DNA of 64,000 nt from Vallitalea guaymasensis (GTDB lineage: Bacteria > Bacillota > Clostridia > Lachnospirales > Vallitaleaceae), in NCBI RefSeq assembly GCF_018141425.1, contig NZ_CP058561.1, positions 496,001 to 560,000 on the forward strand. The letters are read 5' to 3'. The first letter of the stretch is position 1, and each line of letters begins with the position of its first letter. The position numbers were made by a program, and so were the translations under genes. The notes below the pieces were generated by a model. It was not told where the DNA came from. It did no database searches and saw only the letters and a program-made list of their open reading frames with translations. Below, piece by piece: positions 34,467 through 42,715 of the stretch.

Positions 34467-34744
34467 AATAGAACCTCCTAAAGAATATATTATCTTTACG
34501 TAATACTCTATTGATGTCATAAATTATAGTAAATACAAGTCAGTCTTTTATATCGATATAATAAAAACTATCATGAAATTCATCAAACTCACAACAAATT
34601 ACATAATAGTCCTTAACTTTAATTATATTATATAATTATTTTACCTTTTAAACAAGTAAATTTTTGACATCCATCCAAACAATACGTATACTATCTCACT
34701 TTCAACTCATATATTAGTTATGAGTATAATTCTATGGAGGATAT

Positions 34745-35005
34745 ATGGATAATAAGGATATATACTATAATGAAATGCCTTTCAAGAAAATCAAGGATAA
34801 AATGAATCTAAAAAATTACCAAGATAAAATGGTTATGATAAAATCAAAGATGGGGTTTACTCATATGTTTCGTCTAAAAGAATGTAAAAAAGATTATATT
34901 ACTGGTGTAATGTATACTGGAAAAGAGTTTGAACCTGTTAAAATACCTCTTAAAAATATTGATTGTTTTTATGCTGCCAGGTCAGATTATAATAATATCA
35001 AATAA
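34745..35005 (+). CDS. Hypothetical 86-residue protein
   Basis: I do not recognise this product. It is basic and Lys/Met-rich (VMIKSKMGFTHMFRLKECKK, MYTGKEFEPVKIPLKNI), with an SH3- or Hfq-like alternation of short strands and no signal or membrane segment. A GGAGG site lies seven bases before the ATG. It is a single plus-strand gene between two minus-strand blocks and ends near a long hairpin at 35047-35100. Confidence 0.6.
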   Translation: MDNKDIYYNEMPFKKIKDKMNLKNYQDKMVMIKSKMGFTHMFRLKECKKDYITGVMYTGKEFEPVKIPLKNIDCFYAARSDYNNIK

Positions 35006-35046
35006 TCCATTATTCTATAAAAAAAGAGGCTTTCCTATAAGATATA

Positions 35047-35100
35047 AAAAGCTTTGCATATAAAATGTGGTCTAGACATATTTTTATATACAAAGCTTTA
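35047..35100. terminator. Long hairpin between convergent genes
   Basis: Arms 35047-35065 and 35082-35100 pair at 17 of 19 positions (AAAAGCTTTGCATATAAAA). It probably terminates the DUF1893 gene and perhaps the 86-residue gene. Confidence 0.6.
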
Positions 35101-35102
35101 TA

Positions 35103-35525
35103 TTATTGGTTTTTAGCTAGTTCCTTCAATGTGTCCAAAATAATATTATAAGCCTCTTCAACATCCTCTATATCAGAAACTGCATTCTCTATTGGACAAG
35201 GACCTGTGCCTGTTCGGTTAATTATTCCTGGAACAACCTTCTTATATTCTACATGAACATTATATTTATCGGCTAATTCCAATGCTTTTTTGCTAATTAT
35301 TGGTGTAATTACTATCTTAGCTCTACTTTTTATAGCTAAACACATGGCACCTTTACCTATAATCCTATCTATAACCGTAATATCCTTGTATTCATGATTT
35401 TCATTAATATAATCTAATAAAGGTTTCACTCCTCTTTCCGTAGAAGTAAAGACCACTTCATCATTATTTTTCACAATACATGTATAATTGCTTTCATTTA
35501 ATTCATTACTATTAAGCTGTTGCAT
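35103..35525 (-). CDS. DUF1893 family protein
   Basis: The 140-residue product fits DUF1893: an early VVFTSTERGVKPLLDYI, then DRIIGKGAMCLAIKSRAKIV and VPGIINRTGTGPCPIENAV. The conserved Cys residues (MCLA and GPCP) suggest a catalytic or metal-binding site; the fold resembles cytidine deaminase-like proteins. Biochemical function is unknown. Its start overlaps the end of the ECF S-component gene by 14 bases, indicating coupling, so it may process the vitamin taken up by that transporter. Confidence 0.82.
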   Translation of the reverse strand: MQQLNSNELNESNYTCIVKNNDEVVFTSTERGVKPLLDYINENHEYKDITVIDRIIGKGAMCLAIKSRAKIVITPIISKKALELADKYNVHVEYKKVVPGIINRTGTGPCPIENAVSDIEDVEEAYNIILDTLKELAKNQ

Positions 35526-36030
35526 GTTGATACCCTACTTTCCTCATTATAAGCATCACCGATGGAATAACCACTATCTGTAATGCTATTCCTGGCAACC
35601 CAGCTATCGTCATCCCAACTACATTGATAAATGGTGGAAGGGTTATACCAAACAAACTGGTTGCACATATAATCATTAGTCCAACAACTATTCTACCTGC
35701 TACCATTGCTAAAATCAATGATAACATCATATTCAATCTGAATTTATTAAATAATAGACCTGCCATCAATCCATATACAGGTAACTCCACAATCATAAAA
35801 AATAAAGTTGGAACAGGTGGCATTCCTGTAAAAACATGACTTACTAGTACAGATGTCAATCCAACAAGCAACCCGCTGATAGGTCCACATACGAATCCTG
35901 CTAATAAAACAGGTATGTGCATAGGCAAGAAAGCTCTACCAGAAATACTCCCAAAAACATGAAACATCTGAGGTAATATAACCCCTAAAGCTGCAAATAA
36001 TGCTGTATAAACCAATTGTTTACTCTTCAT
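35512..36030 (-). CDS. ECF transporter S component
   Basis: The 172-residue protein has six hydrophobic helices and the ECF S-component opening (KSKQLVYTALFAALGVILP, with small residues that contact EcfT). It should bind a vitamin or related cofactor and share the energising EcfAAT module, which is not in this window. The substrate is unknown; it belongs to the general unassigned group rather than to a clear BioY, ThiT or RibU. It is coupled to DUF1893. Confidence 0.85.
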   Translation of the reverse strand: MKSKQLVYTALFAALGVILPQMFHVFGSISGRAFLPMHIPVLLAGFVCGPISGLLVGLTSVLVSHVFTGMPPVPTLFFMIVELPVYGLMAGLLFNKFRLNMMLSLILAMVAGRIVVGLMIICATSLFGITLPPFINVVGMTIAGLPGIALQIVVIPSVMLIMRKVGYQHATA

Positions 36031-36087
36031 AATAATTCTCCTTCCAAGTTATATGTAATATTTTAAAATACTCTCTATAAAACAAAA

Positions 36088-36127
36088 ATAAACACCAAAA
36101 AAGTATAACAACCTTCTTGGTGTTTAT
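36088..36127 (-). terminator. Terminator of the larC1-DUF3842 unit
   Basis: Arms ATAAACACCAA (36088-36098) and TTGGTGTTTAT (36117-36127) begin at the DUF3842 stop codon. Confidence 0.75.
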
Positions 36128-36531
36128 ATATATCTTAGTACTTCTTGCACTAATTCTTCAATGAGTTTATTTAATTTTTTACCTTGTACTCCTGCAATAA
36201 CCATATTGCACTTATTGAAGGGTAAAAGTATTTTTTTCGCTTCACTGGATGAAATTGATAAGGCAATTTCAGTTGTTATTTCACCCATCATAGCATCAGG
36301 TACCATGATTGCAAGTGGACCTAAAATAATATCAACTCTTTTACTCATTACTTTTATAGCATTTTCACCAGTAGCACCGGAGTTCGCTCCAGCTTTTATC
36401 ATACCAGTGGTTGCAGTTGAATTCGTTCCAAGTGCAATTAATTCATGAGTTTCATCAATATTATTTTTCAGCTTGTCAATAATAATTTTCCCAATGCCGC
36501 CGCCCTGTCCATCAACTACAGCTATCTTCAA
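36124..36531 (-). CDS. DUF3842 family protein
   Basis: The 135-residue protein opens with KIAVVDGQGGGIGKIIIDKL, a Rossmann-like glycine loop, followed by LIALGTNSTATTGMIKAGA and a DIILGPLAIMVPDAMMGEI segment, the DUF3842 pattern. Its fold suggests binding of a nucleotide, but function is unknown. The start is a TTG overlapping the larC1 stop (AATTGA), with GAGGTGG as ribosome site, so translation is coupled to larC1. The fixed pairing suggests a part in nickel-cofactor work. Confidence 0.82.
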   Translation of the reverse strand: MKIAVVDGQGGGIGKIIIDKLKNNIDETHELIALGTNSTATTGMIKAGANSGATGENAIKVMSKRVDIILGPLAIMVPDAMMGEITTEIALSISSSEAKKILLPFNKCNMVIAGVQGKKLNKLIEELVQEVLRYI

Positions 36532-37259
36532 TTAACCACCTCTTCTCCTATGAAGACTCTTAACAAATTCTTTATAGGTAATTTCTTTTTACCCGAGCCA
36601 TAACCAATCTTTCTAATGGTCATTTTAGGCATTGAAATGAAATCTTCTGCTATGGTTTTAATGATAGCAGCACCAGTTGGTGTTACTAATTCAGTTTTGA
36701 TATTAGTTTGATACACCGGTACATCTCTCAATACTTCCATGGTAGCTGGAGCAGGTATTGGTATAATGCCATTTGCACATTCTATGAATCCAGTACCTAA
36801 ATGAATAGGAGATGCATATATTTTATCAATATCAAGTAAATCAATACAAATTGAAGCTCCAATGATATCTACCATAGAGTCCAATGCACCTATTTCATGG
36901 AAGAAAATATCTTCTATAGGCTGCCCATGAACCTTTGCTTCACACTCAGCAACTAAGATAAATATTGATTTACTGATTTCTTTCGCTCTTACACTAATTG
37001 AACTATCATTTATAATATTAATAATATCATTTAAATTCCTTTTTGGATAGACTAAATTTTCATCAATATGTACATAAACATCTGTAGCACTAATTCCATC
37101 TTTTCTTTTTTTATTAATATCAAGGCAAAATCCCTCAACTCCAAGCTTATCCAATTCTCCTATTAGAATATCTTTATCAACACCCAAATCAACAAGTGCC
37201 CCTAAGGTCATATCACCGCTAAGACCACCTAAACAATCAAAATAAAGTATTTTGTTCAT
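36528..37259 (-). CDS. larC: LarC N-terminal domain protein (LarC1), nickel-pincer cofactor biosynthesis
   Basis: The 243-residue product matches the first domain of LarC: ILYFDCLGGLSGDMTLGALV, VHGQPIEDIFFHEIGALDSM and TPTGAAIIKTIA. LarC is the CTP-dependent nickel insertase that finishes the pincer cofactor of lactate racemase and relatives. Full LarC has a C-terminal domain (LarC2) carrying the CTP site, made by frameshift in Lactiplantibacillus. Here it is absent; DUF3842 follows at once. Larval partners LarB and LarE are not in this window. The ATG at 37259 follows GGAGGTG. A palindromic operator lies in the promoter. Confidence 0.85.
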   Translation of the reverse strand: MNKILYFDCLGGLSGDMTLGALVDLGVDKDILIGELDKLGVEGFCLDINKKRKDGISATDVYVHIDENLVYPKRNLNDIINIINDSSISVRAKEISKSIFILVAECEAKVHGQPIEDIFFHEIGALDSMVDIIGASICIDLLDIDKIYASPIHLGTGFIECANGIIPIPAPATMEVLRDVPVYQTNIKTELVTPTGAAIIKTIAEDFISMPKMTIRKIGYGSGKKKLPIKNLLRVFIGEEVVN

Positions 37260-37283
37260 GTCTATCACCTCCGCTGTCCAAAT

Positions 37284-37305
37284 TTGTACCAAACGTTTGG
37301 AACAA
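37284..37305 (-). promoter_or_regulatory. Palindromic operator before larC1
   Basis: The 22-base site centred on CCAAACGTTTGG pairs at 10 of 11 positions (one A-A mismatch). It lies just past the -10, over the expected start of transcription. A LacI- or TetR-type repressor is likely; no gene for one is adjacent. Confidence 0.6.
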
Positions 37306-37309
37306 CTAT

Positions 37310-37338
37310 ACTTTATCATATGATACTAATTTAGTCAA
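37310..37338 (-). promoter_or_regulatory. Promoter of the larC1-DUF3842 unit
   Basis: On the minus strand TTGACT (37338-37333) and TAAAGT (37315-37310) are 17 bases apart. Confidence 0.6.
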
Positions 37339-37354
37339 CCTTTTCTAGCATAAA

Positions 37355-37397
37355 TTTAACCATTTTACTATAATACATTATAAGTAAAATGGTTAAA
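37355..37397 (-). terminator. Terminator of the toroid-like protein gene
   Basis: A perfect 15-bp stem, TTTAACCATTTTACT (37355-37369) with its complement at 37383-37397. Confidence 0.75.
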
Positions 37398-37428
37398 TAA
37401 TATTACTAGGAATTATTTTTTGTATATT

Positions 37429-39096
37429 TTATTTTAGATACCCTTTTTCCTTAGCCCACTTTTCTTTTGAATCCAATATATCTTGGTATTCCTGTGGTGT
37501 TTCTCCATATATCTTTTTCAGATAGTATTCTGCCCTTTTAAGATCATTATATGTGACTAAGGGATAATCATCTCTCTTATACTTACCCTCTTCTGTAATA
37601 CAATAATATAAATCTCCATTATTCTTAATCCAACCATCTTTCGTATTCAATATACTATGTAAGAATTTCTCTGCCAACTCAAACATTTCTTTGTCACCAT
37701 ATAATAAGTGATATCTATACAATACTGTCATTTCTGAAAGCATGTGGTTCAATGAGCAATGAGGCATCTTAACGTTACCATTATAATCCATATAGTCAGC
37801 TACAAAAATATTTCCATCAACATAAAAACTATTATCCTCAACAAAATCAATATAAAACTTAAAGTAATTATCTAATACTCTCTTGATTTTTTCATCAGGA
37901 TATACTTCCTGCATATGTAAAAAACTACTTACAGTATCTGTATTGAATCTTGTATCATAAAAGTTCTCGTTTATACCATATTCTTCATATATCCAATTTG
38001 ACCTTGGTTCAGTAGGAATGTAATTCTTATCATTGTATAACTTTGCATAACTATACATTAGACTTATTCCATAAGTTGTAAAGATACTCCCTTGATCCAA
38101 TACCCAATAGCAAGCTCTCATATGTGTTGCACAAGGTGCTCTAAAAAAATCATTTTCTGCAGAAGGTCTATAAGTACTAGGATTATCATAATATACACCA
38201 TCAGCCCATACATATTTTATATTAGCCAGATCCAATGCAATCAATGTGTCAATATTAAATTTGACCTTCTTATCAATAATTAGATTCTTTAATGATAGAA
38301 CTCCTTCTACTTTTGTTGAATAACCTTTTTTAACAGGTAATTCATATCTATAGGTTGTTTCATTATCAATAACCATATTGATATTCTGTTCTATTTCACT
38401 TACAGTCTTTACACTTCTTTCTAGCTTTTTCTCATGAAATACTCTTCCAAGTTTAATATGATTATTCTCCCCATCAATAAAATTAATTATATTCGGAAGA
38501 ATTGTACTTGAAATTATATCTTTATCATTAAACTTTAAAGTCTTATCTTCATAATATCCTTCAAAAATATTATAACTATCTGCCTTACCTGCTTTTACAC
38601 TAAAAGATAATGCTTTACTTGAACTACCGTTAGGAATATACTCTACATAATATATCATCCCACTATCAAACACTTCATGAAAAGTCAATAATACCTTACC
38701 ATAATCACTGGATAAATCTATTTCATATTCATACTCATTCATATACTTATGCTCTATACACTTTTCACTAGAAACAGTAGGTTTTATGTTATCTCCACTA
38801 CCATTATCAAAAATAAGAACATAATCAATATTATCATCATTATCTAAATCCAATTCCAATTTTAGAGATGTTTCACTTAACTCCTTTTTAACTGTATTAG
38901 TTAAAATCTTGCCAATATCTTCATTAACACTTTCATTATTTGGTAACTTATCATTTGATTCATTACCCTCTTCAATACTATTACTAACAGCACTAGTATC
39001 ATTACCAAAACCATGAATAACCAATACTACTGCCCCAGCAATTATACCCATAATTAATATAACTCCAATAATCTTACTAAAAACATTTCTTATCAT
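37429..39096 (-). CDS. Membrane-anchored protein with C-terminal (alpha/alpha) toroid-like domain
   Basis: The 555-residue protein has one N-terminal membrane helix (about 8-30), an Asn/Glu-rich linker and then an acidic repeat-like segment LDLDNDDNIDYVLIFDNGSG, which resembles calcium-binding VCBS/dockerin-type loops. The last 250 residues are helix-rich with paired aromatic motifs (HMRACYWVLDQ, FNTDTVSSFLHMQEVYPDE, PHCSLNHMLSEMTVLYRYHL), suggesting an (alpha/alpha) barrel as in glucuronyl C5-epimerases or unsaturated glucuronyl hydrolases. An activity on cell-surface or external glycans is possible. I cannot name the enzyme. Confidence 0.5.
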   Translation of the reverse strand: MIRNVFSKIIGVILIMGIIAGAVVLVIHGFGNDTSAVSNSIEEGNESNDKLPNNESVNEDIGKILTNTVKKELSETSLKLELDLDNDDNIDYVLIFDNGSGDNIKPTVSSEKCIEHKYMNEYEYEIDLSSDYGKVLLTFHEVFDSGMIYYVEYIPNGSSSKALSFSVKAGKADSYNIFEGYYEDKTLKFNDKDIISSTILPNIINFIDGENNHIKLGRVFHEKKLERSVKTVSEIEQNINMVIDNETTYRYELPVKKGYSTKVEGVLSLKNLIIDKKVKFNIDTLIALDLANIKYVWADGVYYDNPSTYRPSAENDFFRAPCATHMRACYWVLDQGSIFTTYGISLMYSYAKLYNDKNYIPTEPRSNWIYEEYGINENFYDTRFNTDTVSSFLHMQEVYPDEKIKRVLDNYFKFYIDFVEDNSFYVDGNIFVADYMDYNGNVKMPHCSLNHMLSEMTVLYRYHLLYGDKEMFELAEKFLHSILNTKDGWIKNNGDLYYCITEEGKYKRDDYPLVTYNDLKRAEYYLKKIYGETPQEYQDILDSKEKWAKEKGYLK

Positions 39097-39214
39097 TTGT
39101 AACTCTCCCTCTTATTATATAATGTTATTAACATATTAGTCATTATAATTATACATATATATTAGAAAAGTTACAATACTATCAAACTATATAACACTTA
39201 TTTATAACTAAGAA

Positions 39215-39320
39215 GTAAAATAGTATATGTATGTGTGAAGTAGTGAGGCAGGACGCCGAATCCAGCTTTTTGCTCAGGACGAGCAAGTAGCTGGCGTAAC
39301 ATATACATATACTATTTTAC
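39215..39320. repeat. 106-bp structured repeat with long inverted ends
   Basis: Outer arms 39215-39235 and 39300-39320 pair at 20 of 21 positions. The interior is unusually GC-rich for this genome and holds nested hairpins: CCAGCT (39262-39267) with AGCTGG (39289-39294), and TTGCTC (39270-39275) with GAGCAA (39281-39286). A partial copy lies at 30629-30662. No reading frame is present. It looks like a miniature mobile or REP-like element. Confidence 0.65.
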
Positions 39321-39365
39321 AAAAACCAAGTCAGAACAAAACATTTTTCTGACTTACTTGAATTA

Positions 39366-40691
39366 TCATCTATCATATTCAATTTTATACTTCATAAAAT
39401 CAGCTTTCTTGTAATAATAAACAAACACCACACTAATTAATATTTCAGGCAACAAAAATCCTATCGCTATACCATCAACCCCAATCAAGTAAATCATGCT
39501 TATACTTGATAAAGGAATCAATATTATAGTTCTGATAAATGCAATAGCTAACGACTCTATGGGTCTATTGATTGCAGTAAAAAACAATATTATCTGAACT
39601 CCAACACAAGAAGATATATACGCTATACCCACACCCAGGTATATTCTAAAAGCGATAAACACCAAATCTTTATTATCCAAAAGATAAGGTAACAATATAA
39701 ATGAAACAGGAATCAAGATAATATATAAAATAACAGCATATACAACACTTCTCTTAAGTGAATAAACAAATATATTCTTCAATTTATTAAAATATCCTTT
39801 TCCCAAAAACCTGGACAAAATAGGCTGTAATCCTACTTGTGAACCCACATATATCTTAGTAATCAGTGCAGTAAAGATAGTTGCTGAAGCAAAGGCCTCT
39901 AAATACTCGTTAGGTAAAAACTTAAGTATCGCCTTATTAACAACATAAATCATAATAGCATCCGTAAAAACCGAAAGAAAATCACTACTCCCATTATATA
40001 GAATCCTCTTCAATTCGTGAAAATGATATGATGGAAAAATAAATCTGATAAATTTGGATTTCTTTATAAAATAATATATGTTAACTCCAAGATGAAATAA
40101 TTGGCTTAAAAGTGTTGCTAAGGCTAAACCTTTAACACCCATACTGAAGGCTATTACTAATAATAGATTAAAAGATAAATTGATAATCATAGTAATTATA
40201 TTCACTTGATAAGTAAATTTTGGAGAACCATCATTCATAATCAATTTATCAAGAACTGTAGATATTATCTGTGGAATAAAACTGATTCCTAGAATTCTAA
40301 GATAAATGGTTGCTGCTGTATGATATTTTCCACTTGCACCTAATATACTAGCTATAGAACTTGCATTAATTGACGTAATCATACCAATTATCAGAGAAAT
40401 AATACTTATAACTATAATAATAAAACTAGCTAAATCATTAGCCTTATTGATATTATCTCTCCCTAAATAAAATCCTATATAAGAACCTAAACCAGCTGAA
40501 AACATTACTGACAAAGCTATAATAAAAATTACCAATGGCATGATTAGTGCTAATGAAGCAAGTACAACAGAACTTATAAAAGCCGCAGCTATGATATTAT
40601 CTGCATTAGAAGCTACAGATAAAATAACCTTCGTTTTAATTACTCTATTAGAATATTCTTTATAATAATCCCTGAACTCTCTTTTATCCAT
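39366..40691 (-). CDS. MATE family efflux transporter
   Basis: The 441-residue protein has about 12 membrane helices in two halves and the MATE start pattern (a short charged N-terminus, then SNADNIIAAAFISSVVLASL). It is only distantly similar to the pump at 31137. Transport substrate unknown. It is monocistronic, without an adjacent regulator, and follows the structured repeat 46 bases beyond its stop. Confidence 0.85.
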   Translation of the reverse strand: MDKREFRDYYKEYSNRVIKTKVILSVASNADNIIAAAFISSVVLASLALIMPLVIFIIALSVMFSAGLGSYIGFYLGRDNINKANDLASFIIIVISIISLIIGMITSINASSIASILGASGKYHTAATIYLRILGISFIPQIISTVLDKLIMNDGSPKFTYQVNIITMIINLSFNLLLVIAFSMGVKGLALATLLSQLFHLGVNIYYFIKKSKFIRFIFPSYHFHELKRILYNGSSDFLSVFTDAIMIYVVNKAILKFLPNEYLEAFASATIFTALITKIYVGSQVGLQPILSRFLGKGYFNKLKNIFVYSLKRSVVYAVILYIILIPVSFILLPYLLDNKDLVFIAFRIYLGVGIAYISSCVGVQIILFFTAINRPIESLAIAFIRTIILIPLSSISMIYLIGVDGIAIGFLLPEILISVVFVYYYKKADFMKYKIEYDR

Positions 40692-40797
40692 ATACTCACC
40701 TCTATCTCTTTAAGAATCAACCACTAATGTCATTCAATCATCTCATTTAGTATTTGTAGATTTTCTTAAATTGATTCTGTAAGTTAAGAAGCAAAAT

Positions 40798-40843
40798 AAA
40801 AGGTACAAATCATAAAATTTGTTTTTTATGACTTGTACCTTTT
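40798..40843. terminator. Terminator between the ATC-hydrolase-like and MATE genes
   Basis: AAAGGTACAA...TCATAAAA pairs with TTTTATGA...TTGTACCTTT around a T-rich loop. It lies downstream of the minus-strand gene at 40925. Confidence 0.7.
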
Positions 40844-40924
40844 ACAACTTTTCATTAGCTCTGTATATGAGAATATCATGTTTTTATATCTTCCTATCTT
40901 TATCTAAAGTAAGGATTGATTTCT

Positions 40925-41497
40925 CTATCCCATTTTATTTTTTGTATTTTTAAAATGAAAATCACATACATCATCACCATACCCAAGTGTGTACTCTCTA
41001 GAAAATTTAAGTTTCTCCATTTTACCAAACATCAACCAATCACCGTCGCAAAACATCTTACATAGATTTGGGCATTTATAATAATCGCATAAGTCTTTAT
41101 AGAGACATTTTGTGATATTAAAGTTTAATCCTTTATTATCATTTTGTATACTATTTGTAACCCAAGTATCCGCCTTCAATCCAGATACAAATGCTTTTTT
41201 GAAGAGTATACATCCAATTGTTGACTTTCCAACTTTTTTCATGAAGTTACTCATTTTGGTTGTTTTAGAGTAATAATACTCTTTAGCATATTCAAGTGCT
41301 TTGTCGTCATCCAGATATTTGCGAATGGATAAATAGAATGCTATTCTATCAAGTATACGTGTTTTGGCAGTTTTATACTGTTTAGATGTGCGCTTTGATT
41401 CTTGCTCAGTTATCATTTGCTCCAGTATTCCATTATAATTTGTTAATATATCGTCTGTTTGTATCTCAGTAAAGTATTTATGTAAAAAATCTTTCAT
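40925..41497 (-). CDS. L-2-amino-thiazoline-4-carboxylate hydrolase-like protein
   Basis: The 190-residue protein matches the ATC_hyd family (PF14196). GCILFKKAFVSG is followed by FNITKCLYKDLCDYYKCPNL, CKMFCDGDWLMFG and LGYGDDVCDFHF, with the conserved Cys pattern. The named member in Pseudomonas hydrolyses 2-amino-thiazoline-4-carboxylate on the way to cysteine. Most clostridial relatives are uncharacterised and sit beside regulators or transporters, so the activity may differ. It is monocistronic, with a terminator after its stop. Confidence 0.72.
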   Translation of the reverse strand: MKDFLHKYFTEIQTDDILTNYNGILEQMITEQESKRTSKQYKTAKTRILDRIAFYLSIRKYLDDDKALEYAKEYYYSKTTKMSNFMKKVGKSTIGCILFKKAFVSGLKADTWVTNSIQNDNKGLNFNITKCLYKDLCDYYKCPNLCKMFCDGDWLMFGKMEKLKFSREYTLGYGDDVCDFHFKNTKNKMG

Positions 41498-41665
41498 TTC
41501 AACGATCCCCTTTTTTAGAATTATTCTTGTTATTAGCTATGTATAATTTAATTATACAGCAAACATTGATTATTATACTCGTCAATTCTGACAAAATATT
41601 ATTCCAAAAAGGTTGTTTAACAACTATAATCAGTAAAAATTTAAGCTTCACATGGGTTATAATTC

Positions 41666-42694
41666 TTATAACTTTTCATTAGATATGTATATGATAACAT
41701 CGTCCTTTTTTATTTTTCTATCTTTATCTGGATTTAGAGATACTTTTTCGTTAGCTATACCAACTACAATAGTATTATAATCATTAATATACTTCATAGA
41801 CAATTCTTTGAAGGATATTCCTATATCATCTTTCTTAACTTTACATTCATACAATTCATTACCGTAAGAGTTGGTCAATAATTCTTTTAATACAGAACTT
41901 ACATTCTTATAGACTGCACTCCTGACCATAACTCTGCTGCTCATTTGGTTACTGACAATAATATCATTTACGTTGGCTCTTTCAAAATGAGGTATATTCT
42001 CTTCATTGAGGACTTCTGCTATGAGATGAATATTTGTATTGAATTTATCAACAGCTAGACATACAAGAACTGATTTGGCATCTGCCATTCCATCATTATT
42101 TTTCAAATTTTCATCTGCTACAACCATGACAATATCTGCACAAGAGATATTAGCTCTTATAAGTGTTTCATCTATAGTAGGATCTCCATGAACAAAATAA
42201 GTGTTTTTGTATGGAAGATTCAATCTTTCAATATCAGAAACTATAACTATTTTACGTTCTTCACTATCTTCTACTAATTCCTTTAACATAGTTTCACTTT
42301 TTTTATTCCAACCAATGAGTACGATATGATTTTCAAACTTGATGTCCATAAGTCCCATACCTTCTTTCATTTTATTATCTATAAAAATCGATGCAATAGC
42401 TGCTGTTAAAAAACCAAATGTACTAATGCCTATTAACATTAAAGCTATGCCGAATAAACGCCCTGGAATAGTTATAGGGAAGTAATCACCATATCCAACA
42501 GTTGTGGTTGTAACAAATCCCCACCATAAAGAATCACCATAACTTAAATCAGCATTAGCCTTACTTTCAAAAACATAAAATGCTGTTGAACAAACAAATA
42601 ATGCCACTAAAAAAATTCCTATCAATTTATATATCTTGCTTTTTTCCATTGATATATGAAGAACCTTAATTGCATTTATTAATACTGATATCAT
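41666..42694 (-). CDS. Two-helix potassium channel with RCK (TrkA-N) domain
   Basis: The 342-residue protein has two membrane helices (about 22-40 and 78-105) flanking a pore helix and selectivity filter TTTVGYGDYFP. A cytosolic RCK domain follows (HIVLIGWNKKSETMLKEL, VSDIERL, VHGDPTIDETLIRAN), then a TrkA-C-like end (YIISN-type strand). This is the MthK/YugO layout: a ligand-gated K+ channel. It is the last gene of a membrane-stress/polyamine operon, 21 bases after the spermidine synthase stop, suggesting coupling of K+ flux to that response. Confidence 0.88.
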   Translation of the reverse strand: MISVLINAIKVLHISMEKSKIYKLIGIFLVALFVCSTAFYVFESKANADLSYGDSLWWGFVTTTTVGYGDYFPITIPGRLFGIALMLIGISTFGFLTAAIASIFIDNKMKEGMGLMDIKFENHIVLIGWNKKSETMLKELVEDSEERKIVIVSDIERLNLPYKNTYFVHGDPTIDETLIRANISCADIVMVVADENLKNNDGMADAKSVLVCLAVDKFNTNIHLIAEVLNEENIPHFERANVNDIIVSNQMSSRVMVRSAVYKNVSSVLKELLTNSYGNELYECKVKKDDIGISFKELSMKYINDYNTIVVGIANEKVSLNPDKDRKIKKDDVIIYISNEKL

Positions 42695-42715
42695 TTCATC
42701 GTCTCCTATATCTTA

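Noticed and set aside
36124-36560. Programmed frameshift from LarC1 into LarC2
   Set aside because: The reading frame after the LarC1 stop is a complete DUF3842 gene with its own TTG and GAGGTGG, not LarC2.
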